Shown in pieces: positions 12,282 to 23,187 of a stretch of 64,000 nt of DNA. This DNA is from Agrostemma githago (lineage: Eukaryota; Streptophyta; Magnoliopsida; Caryophyllales; Caryophyllaceae). Made by a program: the position numbers and the translations under genes. A model generated the notes under the pieces. That model did not search any database and was not told the origin of the DNA. It saw nothing but the letters and a program-made list of their open reading frames with translations. The DNA is taken from positions 18,713,277-18,777,276 of the forward strand of contig OY288261.1 of NCBI GenBank assembly GCA_958450325.1, read 5' to 3'. Within the stretch, counting starts at the first letter, position 1; each line of letters opens with the position of its first letter.

Positions 12282-14278
12282 TGTGGACATGACATAGGTC
12301 CACCCCGACGCGGCCACGCGCGGGTTTGGGTAGGCGAATGAATCTCCATATGAGAATGGATCGAATTGAAATTTAGGTCTATGTGGAGTCGCCACCGAAT
12401 TTTGTGGTTATTCGGAACCATTCGTGCCCAATCTATGTCGTAGTGGGCCGTATACAAAATACGGCCCATTTCCGATGTCAGAGTTTATTGGGCTTGTCCC
12501 TTTGCATTTGATACCGATACCGACATTATCGGATATCGTGTATTGAATGACTCTCGTGCGCCAACGGTTTCGGGCATCCGGAAACCGAGGTTCTGAGTAA
12601 GGGGTGAGGGTACGTGTTGGGAAGCCCACAAGGACACCCAACCCCGCCCGCACATTAGCGGCCTCTACTAAGAATTCGAATAACTTACAATACGCGCGTT
12701 AGTAAAACGGGAAAAATGCTTATGCAAACATTGTTTTTCCTAGGCATGTGAATGAAATTGAAAAGTGGGTTTCTATGTCAATTTAATGCAACTAAAATTA
12801 ACGTCAAAGTGGAATTTTAGCATGCGGGTTCATTTAGTATAATAAACGAATAATAATTAAATTGACAAAGGAAACAGAAAACGCGTTAGTAACGATATAA
12901 CGATATAACGAATAATAACGGTTTGCAAATATTGAATTGAATTGAAAAGATGCAAATATGAGGATGCATGATTTGAAAAGATAGTATACATGTGATTAAT
13001 TATGCACGTGTTGACCTAAGTCGAGAAATACTATCGAGTTTTGAAAATAGAACAATGTAAGACTCGTAATTTGAGTCGTTATGAGGTCACTCGATCGAGT
13101 AGTCGACATACTCGATCAAGTAGACCTGAAAAAGGTGATTCTGCTTTGCGCTACAGACCGTACTCGGCCGAGTTATTGACCAACTCGGTCGAGTACATGG
13201 CCATTCGACCGAGTCACTGTGAGACTCGATCGAGTGGTGGTCGTCATTAACGTTCTGACTTGATTTTAGGGTGTCACTCGATCGAGTGACTAAGGCACTC
13301 GGTCGAGTGGCACCTGTACGAACTTGGTTCGTTTGCAATTTAATTGTTGATTTTGAAATTGCTTTTGATTTTTGAGAATTCGACGATTTTACCGAATCGG
13401 ACATAAATATTGCACAATTTATGTTCGGCTTGGTTTTTTATAAATCGCGAATTTTGTTGAACCGAATATAAATATTGTTGAATTTATACCCGATTCTAAA
13501 TTTGAATACCCTCAACCTACATGTTCTTGTCTCGGAATAAGGCGCGTAAACGCGGATACAACACGAGAGTCTTCGAGGTGTATGGAGGCTAAGTTGTGGT
13601 GGCTCGGGTTGAATTCCTAAAACTAGGTTTAGGGTTTGCTAATGTCGATTTTCCTAGGGTTTGTCTAGGGTTTGTAAAGGATGTAGCGTAGGATTGCTCT
13701 TAGGATGTATTAGGGTTGTAAAAGATGTGTAAAGTTGTGCATGGAGGTTGTTTATATAGAAAAACTAGGGCACCCGGTTTAGGGTTACTCGACCGAGTAG
13801 AGGGCCAACTCAGTCGAGTGGCCCGTGATGCCAGCCGTCGGGCTTGAAACAAGCCCACTCGATCGAGTGGGTGGGTCACTCGATCGAGTGGCCCAACTGG
13901 ATCGCGCAGGTCCGTTGACTTTGGACCGTGACCTTGACTTTAATGGGTTTTGTGTTTGACTTGGACTTTTGATGATTGACGGGTTGTTTTGTGTGTCTTG
14001 GAATCGACTTTGACCGGGGTTGACCCAATCGTGAAAAGTCGGTTTTAATTCCGGTGTCGGTTTTGGTCCAAATTAGTCTTGTTTGACTCGGAATGATCCA
14101 CTGGGCCTGGATTTGAGGTCTGTTCGGTGAGATTTGTACTCCTTAAGTGTGTTAGCCAACGATTAATGGGTTTGAGCCCGTATCCGAGCGCGTAGAAACA
14201 TGTTAGCGTCCGATCATTATCGGGTGTTTTGTTGGAAACTACCATAGACACCTGGCAGTCAAAATGCGGGTGTCTACA
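12282..14278 (-). repeat. Element A 5' LTR with a 660-bp internal deletion
   Basis: It runs from TGTGGACAT (plus strand) to TGTCTACA, 1997 bp. Relative to the other LTR, 660 bp are missing at 13510/13511, with the trinucleotide ACC at both edges. Solo LTR C keeps the region, so this is a loss here. The TATA-like element is at 13751-13758 (minus strand). The 12-mer palindromes lie at about 13088-13310 and 13788-13900. Confidence 0.94.
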
Positions 14279-14439
14279 CTTCCCCACCGGCCCAACCCCT
14301 CCCAGAAACTCCCTCCCCCACCCTTTCCCAACCGGCCCAACTGGCCCAACCCAACACCTCGTCATCTTTCACCCACTCTCCCACCCCGACACCACCACCA
14401 CCATCGCCACCACCACCACATCCCACCCGTTCCCACCGA

Positions 14440-15450
14440 ATGACCACTCGGGCTATGCACGGGATTTTTAAACCACGGGTTTTGACCGCTTCCACCCAAC
14501 CACCCTTATCTCCTATACCAAAATCCCCTCACCTTGCCCTCCGGGACCCAAATTGGAATACTGCCATGAATGACGAATATCGCGCTTTAATTAAAAATGG
14601 AACGCGGGACTTGGTTCCTCGGCCCTCAGACTCACCCGTTATTCGTTGTATGTGGTTGTATCGCCATAAATTTAATTCAGACGGTTCCCTTGCTCGGTAT
14701 AAGGCCCGTCTTGTGGTTAACGGGAAGAGTCAACAAGTCGGGATTGATTGTGATGAGACTTTTAGTCCGGTTGTCAAACCAACAGCCATTCGGACCGTCT
14801 TGAGTCTCGCTGTTAATCGTGCATGGCCCATACATCAGTTGGACGTTAAAAACGCATTCTTACATGGAGACCTTGTCGAAATTGTATTTATGCACCAGCC
14901 CCCGGGATTCGTCGATCCCTCGATTCCTGGTCACGTGTGTCGTCTCCGTAAGTCCTTCTATGGCCTCAAACAGGCCCCTCGGGCTTGGTACCATCGTTTT
15001 GCAAATTTTATTCTCTCCCGAGGTTTTACGAGTAGTGTTTGTGATCAGTCTCTGTTTGTTCTACATCATGGGTCCGACATTGCTTATCTCTTGTTGTATG
15101 TCGATGATATCGTACTCACCGCGTCTAGCACTATCTTGCTACGACACATTATTACTACTCTCTCACAGGAATTTGCTATGTCCGACCTGGGGTCCCTACA
15201 TCACTTCCTCGGCATCAGTGTCACGCGTCGACTGAACAGCATATTCCTCTCCCAGGAGTCCTATGCTCGTGATATCCTTGCTCGGGACGATATGTCTAAC
15301 TGCAACTCTGTCGCTACTCCCGTTGATGCCGGGTCCAAGCTCAGCGCCACTTCCGGCGCCCTTCTCACAGATTCCACTCTTTACCGAAGCTTGGCTGGGG
15401 CACTCCAATATTTAACTATTACTCGTCCCAACATATCCTATGCTGTTTAA
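14440..15450 (+). pseudogene. Copia reverse transcriptase
   Basis: A 336-residue frame with the copia RT hallmarks ARLVVNGKSQQ, LDVKNAFLHGDL, YGLKQAPRAWY, catalytic YVDDIVLT and LGISVTR. It ends at TAA (15448-15450) after ISYAV, where copia elements normally have glutamine, a C-to-T nonsense change. A short deletion follows near 15466, shifting the frame into the RNase H part. It would copy element RNA into cDNA if intact. Confidence 0.92.
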
Positions 15451-15827
15451 CAGGTATGCCTCTTCATTTTCAGTTCCTCAAGAGCATTCTCCGCTATTTA
15501 AAGGGCACTCGCGATCACGGCCTCCGCATTGTGAAATCCGCTTCCGACAAGCTCACCGCCTATACAGACGCTGATTGGGCCGGCTGTCCTGACCTACGTC
15601 GTTCCACTTCCGGCTATTGTGTTTTCCTCGGCGACAATTTGATCTCCTGGTCCTCCAAACGGCAGCCTACTGTCTCCCGCTCCAGTGCTGAAGCCGAGTA
15701 CATAGGCGTTGCTAATGTTGTCGCTGAGACCTGTTGGCTTCGCAATCTTCTTCTAGAGCTCCATGTCCCGATCCGGCATGCCACTGTTGTATACTGTGAT
15801 AATGTCTCGGCTGTCTACTTATCTGGC
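15451..15827 (+). pseudogene. Copia RNase H, interrupted by element B
   Basis: It contains YTDADWAGC, STSGYCVFLG, ISWSSKRQ, SRSSAEAEY and CDN, the copia RNase H signature with its acidic residues. The frame breaks at 15827/15828 where element B's LTR begins, and the protein continues at 31602. The 5 bp CTGGC before B (15823-15827) is its target site. Confidence 0.92.
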
Positions 15828-18372
15828 TGTGGACATGACGTAGGTCCACCCCGACGCGGCCACGCGCGGGTTATGGTAGGCGAATGAATCTCATGGTAAG
15901 ATTGTTCTCGGGTTCGAAATTTAAGTCAAAATGGAGTCGCCACCGAATTTTGTGGTTATTCGGAACCATACGAGCCCACTCTATGTCGTCATGGGCTACA
16001 CACAAAGTAAGCCCACTTTGATTTCAGAGTTTATGGGGCTCGTCCCTTTGCATTGTTATATCGATACCGTTTACAACGGCTTTCGTATATAAAATGACTC
16101 TCGTGCGCCAAGGGTTTCGGACATCCGGAAACCGAAGGTTCTGAGTAAGGGGTGAGGGTACGTGTTGGGAAGCCCACTAAGGACACCCAACCCCGTCCGC
16201 ACATGGCGGCCTCTACTAAGACATCGTTCGTGTTCGTGTACGCGCGCTAGTAAAATGACTAAATGATATGCAAACAGCGTTTTCGGGCTAAGCATGTGAA
16301 TTTTGCATTAACTACGTCATTTAATGCATCTTAATTATGGTCGAAGTGATTTAGCATACGAGGTTCATTTATAAAGCATAAAGCAAATAAATAAATAAAG
16401 CTCGAAAGGAAATAAAAAATAACGTACAAGTTACACGGGCGGAAATACAACCCGGAATTCACAATACAACATTGCGTAAAAATAATAAACAAAATAAAAA
16501 CAACGCAATACAATGATAGGAACGGACCCGTATGTAAACTAGACCGCGAAATATGTAAATGGACTAACCCCGATTAGGTACACATTATATCGTGTATTAA
16601 ACGAAGGACGGAAACGTGAGACTGTGGCATATTGCTAGCCCGATCTCATATCCCGTAGTCTTGTCCCGACTTATCATGTCAAAAATCGATCAGAGTCGTT
16701 CTACGTGTCGTGATGTGCATGGTTTTGAAAATAGGAAAGTCACGTGATAGTCTTTACACTTGATGACTAAAGTCGATAAAAGAACGGGGCTTGAAATGTG
16801 TGTCCAAGCCCTCGATTTTCTGGGTTACAGGACCCACTCGACCGAGTCGTGGGCTGACTCGGTCGAGTGCGTCCTTTACGCAGCTACTGCCCATTTTTAT
16901 GGGTGCTACTCGATCGAGTAGCATATGTACTCGGTCGAGTAGACCCTGTACGAGTGATAACTCGTTTCGTTTTATGACTTAAAATTGATGGTTGGCTAAA
17001 CCAAATACGAATATCGCATGATTCGTATTTAACTTGGCCTCCGGTACTATAATCGTGTATGAACGATTATAATACCGTTATCGGAGTTTTAGGAAAATGT
17101 TTATCGTTATACTAGAAAATTTGAATTAGTGACGAAATGCTTCCCTCTACGTCACGACATCGGAACTAACTCTTTCGAGTTATATGATGTCGGTTTTCGT
17201 ATCAACGGGTTCCGCACTAATTATAGAAATGGGATCAAATACGTTCAACTATGACCGTTTGCAATCGCGTCACGCCCTTGAGTACATTGGGGCGGGGCTC
17301 CTCGAAAGGGCTCCACCTCCGTCGTTGCTCGTAAAGGGATTAGACGGACTTTAGGCAAACATCGTGGTCAAACGGATTTAAAACCGGATTTTGATACTAG
17401 TTTACGTATACGCGGTATAATAACGATATTAGTAATGAAAGATGATACAAAAATGAAAATGCAAAAAGTATAATAACGTTAGTGTTAGTGTTACTACTAC
17501 GACTATGATTACAATACAAAATACGATAAGTAAATAAAGAAAGAGACGGAATAATAGAGATCAAGATGGGGTTTAGGACACCCTCAACATACATGCTAGG
17601 TATAGGCCTCGGAAATGGACTCGTAAATAGCGACGGGACGCCGGAGTATCGAGGATGTACACGAGTTATGGTGTGTATGTGTGTGTGTGTGTGTTGGCGG
17701 CTTCCGAGGGACGAGGGGCTCGGGTTTTGTGTAGTATCGCTTAGGGTTGGAGCCTAGTATGGTGTAGGGTGTAGGGTGTAAATGTAGGGTGAATGGAGGT
17801 TGATCAAAACTTGTGACATGCATGGGGGTGAAGCGGTATTTATAGGCCTCATCCCACGACATAGGGGCACTCGATCGAGTGGCCCTAGTGCACTCGATCG
17901 AGTGCCTTTGCAAATGGGCCAAACCCGGTTTAAGGCGCTCCACTCGACAGAGTGGGTCAATCCACTCGATCGAGTGGGTCAAACAAATCGAGAGAAAGAA
18001 GGAAAGAATTGATCTTGTTGTTTTGATTGATTTTTTGAATTTGGATTTTGTGCGCCAGCTTTCGGGAATGAATTTGGCTGATTTATGAGACGGTTTCGTC
18101 TTTGACCGGGTTTTGACCCGGTCGCCAAAAGACGGGATTTATCTTTGGTGTCGGTTTTGGCCCAAATTAGTATTATTTTGCTCGGAACGACCCACTGGGC
18201 CTGGATTTGAGGTCTGTTTTGTGAGATTTCTACTCTGTTAAAAGTCCATGTCGGATATTATTGATTCCGAGCCCAAGTCCGAGTATACCAAGTCACGTTT
18301 GCGTCCGATCATCATCGGGTATTTTTCGGAGACTACCATAGACACGTGGCAGTCAAAATGCGGGTGTCTACA
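15828..18372 (-). repeat. Element B 3' LTR
   Basis: 2545 bp, starting TGTGGACATG and ending TGTCTACA on the plus strand. The TATA-like sequence TATAAATA on the minus strand is at 17837-17844. Self-complementary CTCGATCGAG and CTCGGTCGAG motifs cluster at 16833-16945 and 17868-17975. A GT run lies near 17673-17695. Confidence 0.95.
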
Positions 18373-18383
18373 GAGCCCTCACT
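18373..18383 (-). promoter_or_regulatory. Element B polypurine tract
   Basis: On the minus strand AGTGAGGGCTC directly precedes the 3' LTR. One base differs from the tract in A and D. Confidence 0.82.
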
Positions 18384-19221
18384 CTGACTGAGGCTTGGAC
18401 AAGGCGAAAGTCAGAGTAGCTACCAAGTCCCTTAAGACCTGGTAGACTTCCGGTCGGGTCGTTTATAGTCAAGTGGACTTGCGTGAATGGCTCGCCAGCC
18501 ATAAGCAGAGGGTCATACCTGTCCTGATGATAATAGCTCCGCGGGGAATTAGACATGTAGCATAAGTCCTGGGCGTGCCTATATGTGGGCCCATTCTGTA
18601 CCATTTCGGGAAAAATGCCGCCTCGGGCGCTCCGCTGGGGAAATATGTGAGCTGTACGAGCTTGCTTTTGAAGCCTTGAGTCGTACCTGAGCTGATGATG
18701 ACGCTCCATGGGGAGTGAAACTTGCCTCTTTTGGGGAGTAGATGTACCCGTACGCCGACACATCACGCCTTGGATGTAGCATACCGGGGAAAAGCTGACT
18801 TCGTTGGGGAATTTGATAGTTTCGCGGAGACTTGCTTCTGAAGTCCGGAGTGTACCTGTATGCTGACACATGACAAGTTGTATGTAACACATAGGCAAAA
18901 CACTGACTCGTGCTGGGGAGATAAAAATATTTGAATTTTTGAAAGGACAAAATTTTGAAAATTTTTTTTATCGCGAAGAAATTTTAGAGACTCTTAGGAA
19001 AGCCTGGGACGGCTTGATTCCTATTCTGGGTTCTAGTTTGAAATCAGGCCTGCGCGCGCATAGGGCCCAGTTTGCTGAGGAGGCAGAGTAGTTAGGTTTT
19101 CAGTTAGGTTTTCTTATTATAAATATGAGAATCCCTGCTTCAGTTTTCTGCATCTCAACTCAAATTCTTCTTTTCCTTCTCAAAATCTTATAGACTTTCA
19201 AGAAAGCTAGAAATTCCTGTC
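18384..19221. other. Element B 3' non-coding region with imperfect internal repeats and antisense promoter
   Basis: There is no supported ORF. Blocks with GCTGGGGA, CTTGCTTCTGAAG and GTACCTGTATGCTGACACAT recur imperfectly between about 18590 and 18930, giving short ORFs on the minus strand that look like shadows. A shorter version of the block is in A (2090-2440). TATTATAAAT at 19115-19124 is a candidate TATA box for the antisense gene. Confidence 0.65.
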
Positions 19222-20984
19222 ATGGGTATCAATCACTTGACATCTATGCTTCTCGCATGGTCCCAATATTTTCGGGATGAGGAAAAGGTCCGACTGACCC
19301 AGATGAGAATTGTCAATTTATTCCCTTTCTAGCGTTTAATAGTTGACTCGCATTTCCTGGACGCCTGCTTGTCGTTTTGGGATCCACCCATCACGTATTC
19401 GCGTTCCCGCGGGGAGAAATATGCCCTTTACCCGAGGAGGTTCCGGCTATAGGTGGTTGGAGCGCTGCTGCTCAGCCAGCTATTCCTCCGTTTTACCCGG
19501 ATCCAAGGAGACGGTTGAGGGAATTCTTGGGTTTGTCTCATGCTGAGACAAATCGGATGGTGCGGGGAGATAGCGTTTCCCTATTCGATCTGGCTGATAA
19601 GTTTATGAACCCTCGGGATGTAAGAGCCACCCCTGCTCACAGGCGTAGGGCATTTGCCTTTTGCATGCTGCACTGCTATGTCTTCGAAGGGCTGATGGAA
19701 CTTAACTCGTGCATGGGTCAAATCAGACTGATTGGAGTGGTTGACCAGATGGAGACTGGTCATAGCCCTGCTTGGCTAGCCACAGGGGAAATCATCATGG
19801 GTCTGGATGCTAGGCGGCTCGACCCAACCCGACGGTTGACAGGAAGTACCCGTCTCCTGCAGGTAAACAACTCGCGTTTTTTTTTTTTTTTTTTCACGCG
19901 AAATACCTGAAGTACGCAAGTCACTCGATCGAGTGGACCTGTCACTCGATCGAGTGACACTCATATCGAGCTACTGCCTGCTTTCAGAGGGCTAACTCGA
20001 TCGAGTCATCTGCTGCACTCGATCGAGTGGACCCTGGCAAACCATTCGTTGCTTATAAAATTTGTGTATACTTTTCAGATATGGTTGTCGGAGCGACTGT
20101 CAATCATAGAGACTCCTCCGAGCATTCCCAATTATCGGAGTAGTCAGATTAGCTCAAGAAGGCGAAAGATAAGCTCGAGTCATCGGATAGATCGAGCTTA
20201 CTGGGATGAGGAGCTGGTGTTCCACGGGGGTCCTTTGATCAGGTGGACCGTTGCTTGGTGGTTTCTTTCGAAGTTGACCGGATTGGCCAAGAGAGACCAA
20301 GCTCGCTACCTGGTGATCTTGTCCCTTGACTGGACAGTTCACATTTACCCGGTTCGTCTCCTAAGACAGTTCGGTTCGTCTCAGCGCATCCCTGAGACCG
20401 AAGCCATTATTAGCGTCTCGCTCCAATTGACGGACGCTATGTGCGACACCTGGTTGCAAAGATGGTTCACTCGTTCTACATGGACCGTACCTAGCCCTTG
20501 CCAATCCGCTTGGGTGTCACGGGCTTATCAGAAATGGACTTCCGAGGAGTCCGAGGAAGCTCGAAAGGCCTTGAAGCTCGATGAGGCTTTTGAATTGGTC
20601 CATCGCGAGACGGTGAAGGACAATAGGGACTTCTTCACCGGGGGAGATATTTCTGAAGCTACAGTCCGGGAGGAATCGGGTCTTAAGTCACAAACTAAGA
20701 CTCGATCTAAGGAAGTCGGTTCTAGCAGCACTCGGGGGCAGACTGACTTGGAGAGACGCCTTGGGCCGAGGTTGGCGGCCCGGGACCGATTAGGTCCGCG
20801 TGACCGGCTCCCTGAGCCTGTGAGGGCCCGACTTGGGCCTATCGACGTGATAGAGGACTCGGGCTCAAACACACGAGCCCTAGCTAGAGAGGTTCCTGTG
20901 GTGATTCGGGAACGCTCCCCTCCGCGTCGTTGCCAGTGGACGGCCAAGGAGGCCAAGGACAAGGGGAAGGGCAAGATGCCCTAA
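19222..20984 (+). pseudogene. Element B antisense gene (aORF), two exons, one stop and one frameshift
   Basis: Exon 1 is 19222-19862 and exon 2 is 20079-20984, with donor CTGCAG|GTAAAC and acceptor TTTTCAG|AT at the same codons as in A. A TAG at 19330-19332 replaces the codon that is CAG in A, and one base is missing near 19382. Past these, the protein aligns along its length with A: the LREFLGLSH, KFMNPRDVR and RRAFAFCMLH region, then exon 2 with IWLSERLS, QRIPETEA and DLERRLGPRL. It is similar to plant-mobile-domain proteins; function unknown. The intron carries four 12-mer palindromes. Confidence 0.8.
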
Positions 20985-21119
20985 ATGCCGAGTCCTTCAG
21001 CTTTATTATTATTTAAGTATTATTATTATTTTTTGTTGTGTGCCCCCCTTTTTTTGTATTTATTTTTTGAATTCCTGCACTTTTGTAATTTCCCGAGTTT
21101 ATCGGTTTTTTTTTGAATT

Positions 21120-21125
21120 AATAAA
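21120..21125 (+). terminator. Putative poly(A) signal of element B antisense gene
   Basis: AATAAA about 135 bp after the stop codon, in the same setting as 4646-4651 in A. The 20985-21383 gap between the convergent genes holds nothing else I can support. Confidence 0.55.
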
Positions 21126-21383
21126 AGAAGTTTATTAATAAACCGCTCCTGTCTTTTCTCGATCGCATTGGTTGTACCCTTTTGAGGGGTTGCCTACGTA
21201 TCCGCGATTAGCAGAATCAAACCAAACGTAGTTCAGGCATAGGAAATTTGCAATCTCGAATTACACCAAGACTATTGGTTCAAGATGTTTATGACAGTAG
21301 AATAAATAATTCTAGCTCATTGACTTGCTTTTTGTAAAAAAAATGCTTTTGATAAAAAATTTGCTAATGACATTGAGAAATGG

Positions 21384-22355
21384 TTAAGGGTAGTAACGCT
21401 TCAGCTGGTCCAAGTTGGTCGGGTTGACAAATTCATTCCCGTCCAGGTCCGTCAGCATCACTGCTCCCCCTGATAGGATTTTCTTCACCAGATATGGTCC
21501 AGCCCAATTGGGTTTGAATTTCCCCCTTGGGTCAACTGGTAGTAGAGCCCGGATTGACTTAAGGACTAGGTCGCCTTCTTTAATGTGCCTGGGCCTTACT
21601 CTCTTATTGAAGGCCCGTTGGATCCTCTTCTGGTAGATTTGGATATTATTGAGGGCGCGAGATCGTCGTTCGTCTAGTAGAACCAACGAGTCATATCGTG
21701 CTCGAACCCAGTCAGCTTCGGGTACTTGGCTTTCTAGCAAAATTCTGAGGGACGGTACCTCTAACTCAACTGGTTGAACTGCCTCCATCCCATAGGTTAG
21801 GTAATACGGCGTTGGTCCGGTTGCGGTGCGAATTGACGTTCGGTATCCCCATAGGGCAAAAGGTATTTTGTCGGGCCAGTCCCGGTAATTATCAGCCATC
21901 TTTTTGAGTATGGTGACAATTGTTTTATTGGCCGCCTCTACTGCTCCATTAGTTTGGGGGCGGTAAGGCGAGGAAGTATGCCTTTGGATTTTATACTTGG
22001 TCAGCAGGGCTGCAGTCTCGGCTTGGAAATGAGTCCCGTGATCACTGATAAATTCAGACGAAATTCCATACCGGCATATTATCTTGTTCTGAATAAACTT
22101 GGCGACATGCTTGGCATTAAGAATGCGATATGATTCAGCTTCGACCCATTTAGTGAAATAGTCAATAGCTACCAAAATAAAGCAGTGTCCACCGGTGCCA
22201 GAGGGATTTATTTTCCCGATTATGTCGATACCCCACGTCGAGAATGGCCAGGGTGACGTCATGGTATAAAGTAGTGACGACGGCATATGTTGCACATTGC
22301 CAAAGATTTGACAGTTATGACAATGTTTGACATACAACCGGCAGTCGGCTTCCAT
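21384..22355 (-). pseudogene. Element B integrase
   Basis: Open for 323 residues. It shows the CHNC end of the zinc finger, Asp in WGIDIIG, Asp in ISDHGTHF and Glu in NGAVEAANK (the DDE triad), then a C-terminal module with WAGPYLVKKILSGG (GPY/F-like). The N-terminal HMNAHM half of the zinc finger lies in the preceding frame, and one extra base near 22370 separates the two. Otherwise it appears complete. Confidence 0.92.
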
Positions 22356-23187
22356 GGTATTCCAGTAAATAATCGAGCCTCATGATTTTCCGGACCAGCA
22401 TGTGGGCATTCATATGTGGGCCGTTCTCACCATCATGTACTTCGGCCATAACCTTTTCAGCCTTATATTTGTCAACACAAAGGAGAAGAGTCCCCTGTGC
22501 CGTCTTTTTGTATAACTGACCGTCGTCGGTACGGATGAACTGGGTGACTAGCCTCCGTAAGGCTTTCTTGGCTCGATCTTCCGTCCTGGGAGGATATTCT
22601 CCGTTTGTCAGGTACGTTAACACAGCCTGATACCATGGTTCGGGATCAGTTATCTCAATGTCTTCGATGTCGTAGATGTACGCCGGCTCGGAACGTCTTT
22701 CGACGCAAATCGGCATACTGGTCACGTGGTCGGGAATGTTCAGTAAAGATGCCAATTTTGAGAGTGCATCTGCAAACTGATTCTCTTCCCGGGGTAGGTA
22801 TATGTACTCTACTTTTTGGAATTGTTTCTCGAGATCCTTTACTCGTGCTTGGTAAGCCACGAGATTAGCATTTCGAGTCTTCCATTTTTGGAGTGCTTGG
22901 TTAATGACCAAGGATGAGTCACCATGTACTCGGAGATTTGTGATCCCCAGATTGGCGGCGGCTGGTAGCCCGTAAATGCATGCTTCGTATTCTGCTGCAT
23001 TGTTGGTAACATTAAAGTCCAGCTTGATGGAGATGGGAGTGTGCTCTCCTTTTGGTGAAATTAGGAGGATCCCGACTCCGAACCCTCGAAAATTGGATGC
23101 TCCATCAAAGTATAAGTCCCAAGTTTTAGTATCAGTATGGAAAATATCTTCGGTCCGGGAAGGACCAGGTGTCGGTGTGTCATTCAT
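22315..23187 (-). pseudogene. Element B second (archaeal-type) RNase H and integrase N-terminus
   Basis: It contains YFDGASNF, NNAAEYEACIYG, GDSSLVINQ and ADALSKLASLL, an RNase H of the extra kind found in Tat elements. The integrase N-terminal zinc-binding histidines (GPHMNAHML) follow. It is in a different frame from the upstream polyprotein, which stops after LADSPITDE; comparison with A shows a one-base shift near 23185. Confidence 0.9.

Larger units (their letters stand above)
1..14278 (-). mobile_element. Element A: Ty3/gypsy Tat-lineage LTR retrotransposon, left end outside window
   Basis: A minus-strand element with, in its own order: 5' LTR (12282-14278), tRNA-Arg primer site, leader, gag-protease-RT-RNase H-integrase (11218 down to 4885), an antisense gene on the plus strand (2735-4517), polypurine tract, and 3' LTR (1-2078, missing about 580 bp beyond the window edge). 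Dual RNase H, the tRNA-Arg primer site and an extra antisense ORF place it in the Tat lineage. Its right flank at 14279 is copia sequence, so it inserted into that copia element; the left target duplication is not visible. The coding region has a nonsense codon and several frameshifts, so it is defective. Over about 1418 comparable bases I count roughly 18 differences between its LTRs. Confidence 0.93.
14279..15827 (+). mobile_element. Ty1/copia retrotransposon, internal fragment (left piece)
   Basis: Reverse transcriptase and RNase H sequence bounded left by element A and right by element B. It continues beyond B at 31602. The part before RT (14279-14439) is Pro/Thr-rich and pyrimidine-rich, like the linker between copia integrase and RT. 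Gag, protease, integrase and the 5' LTR are not in the window. Motifs suggest the Ale/Retrofit group, a tentative call. Confidence 0.9.
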
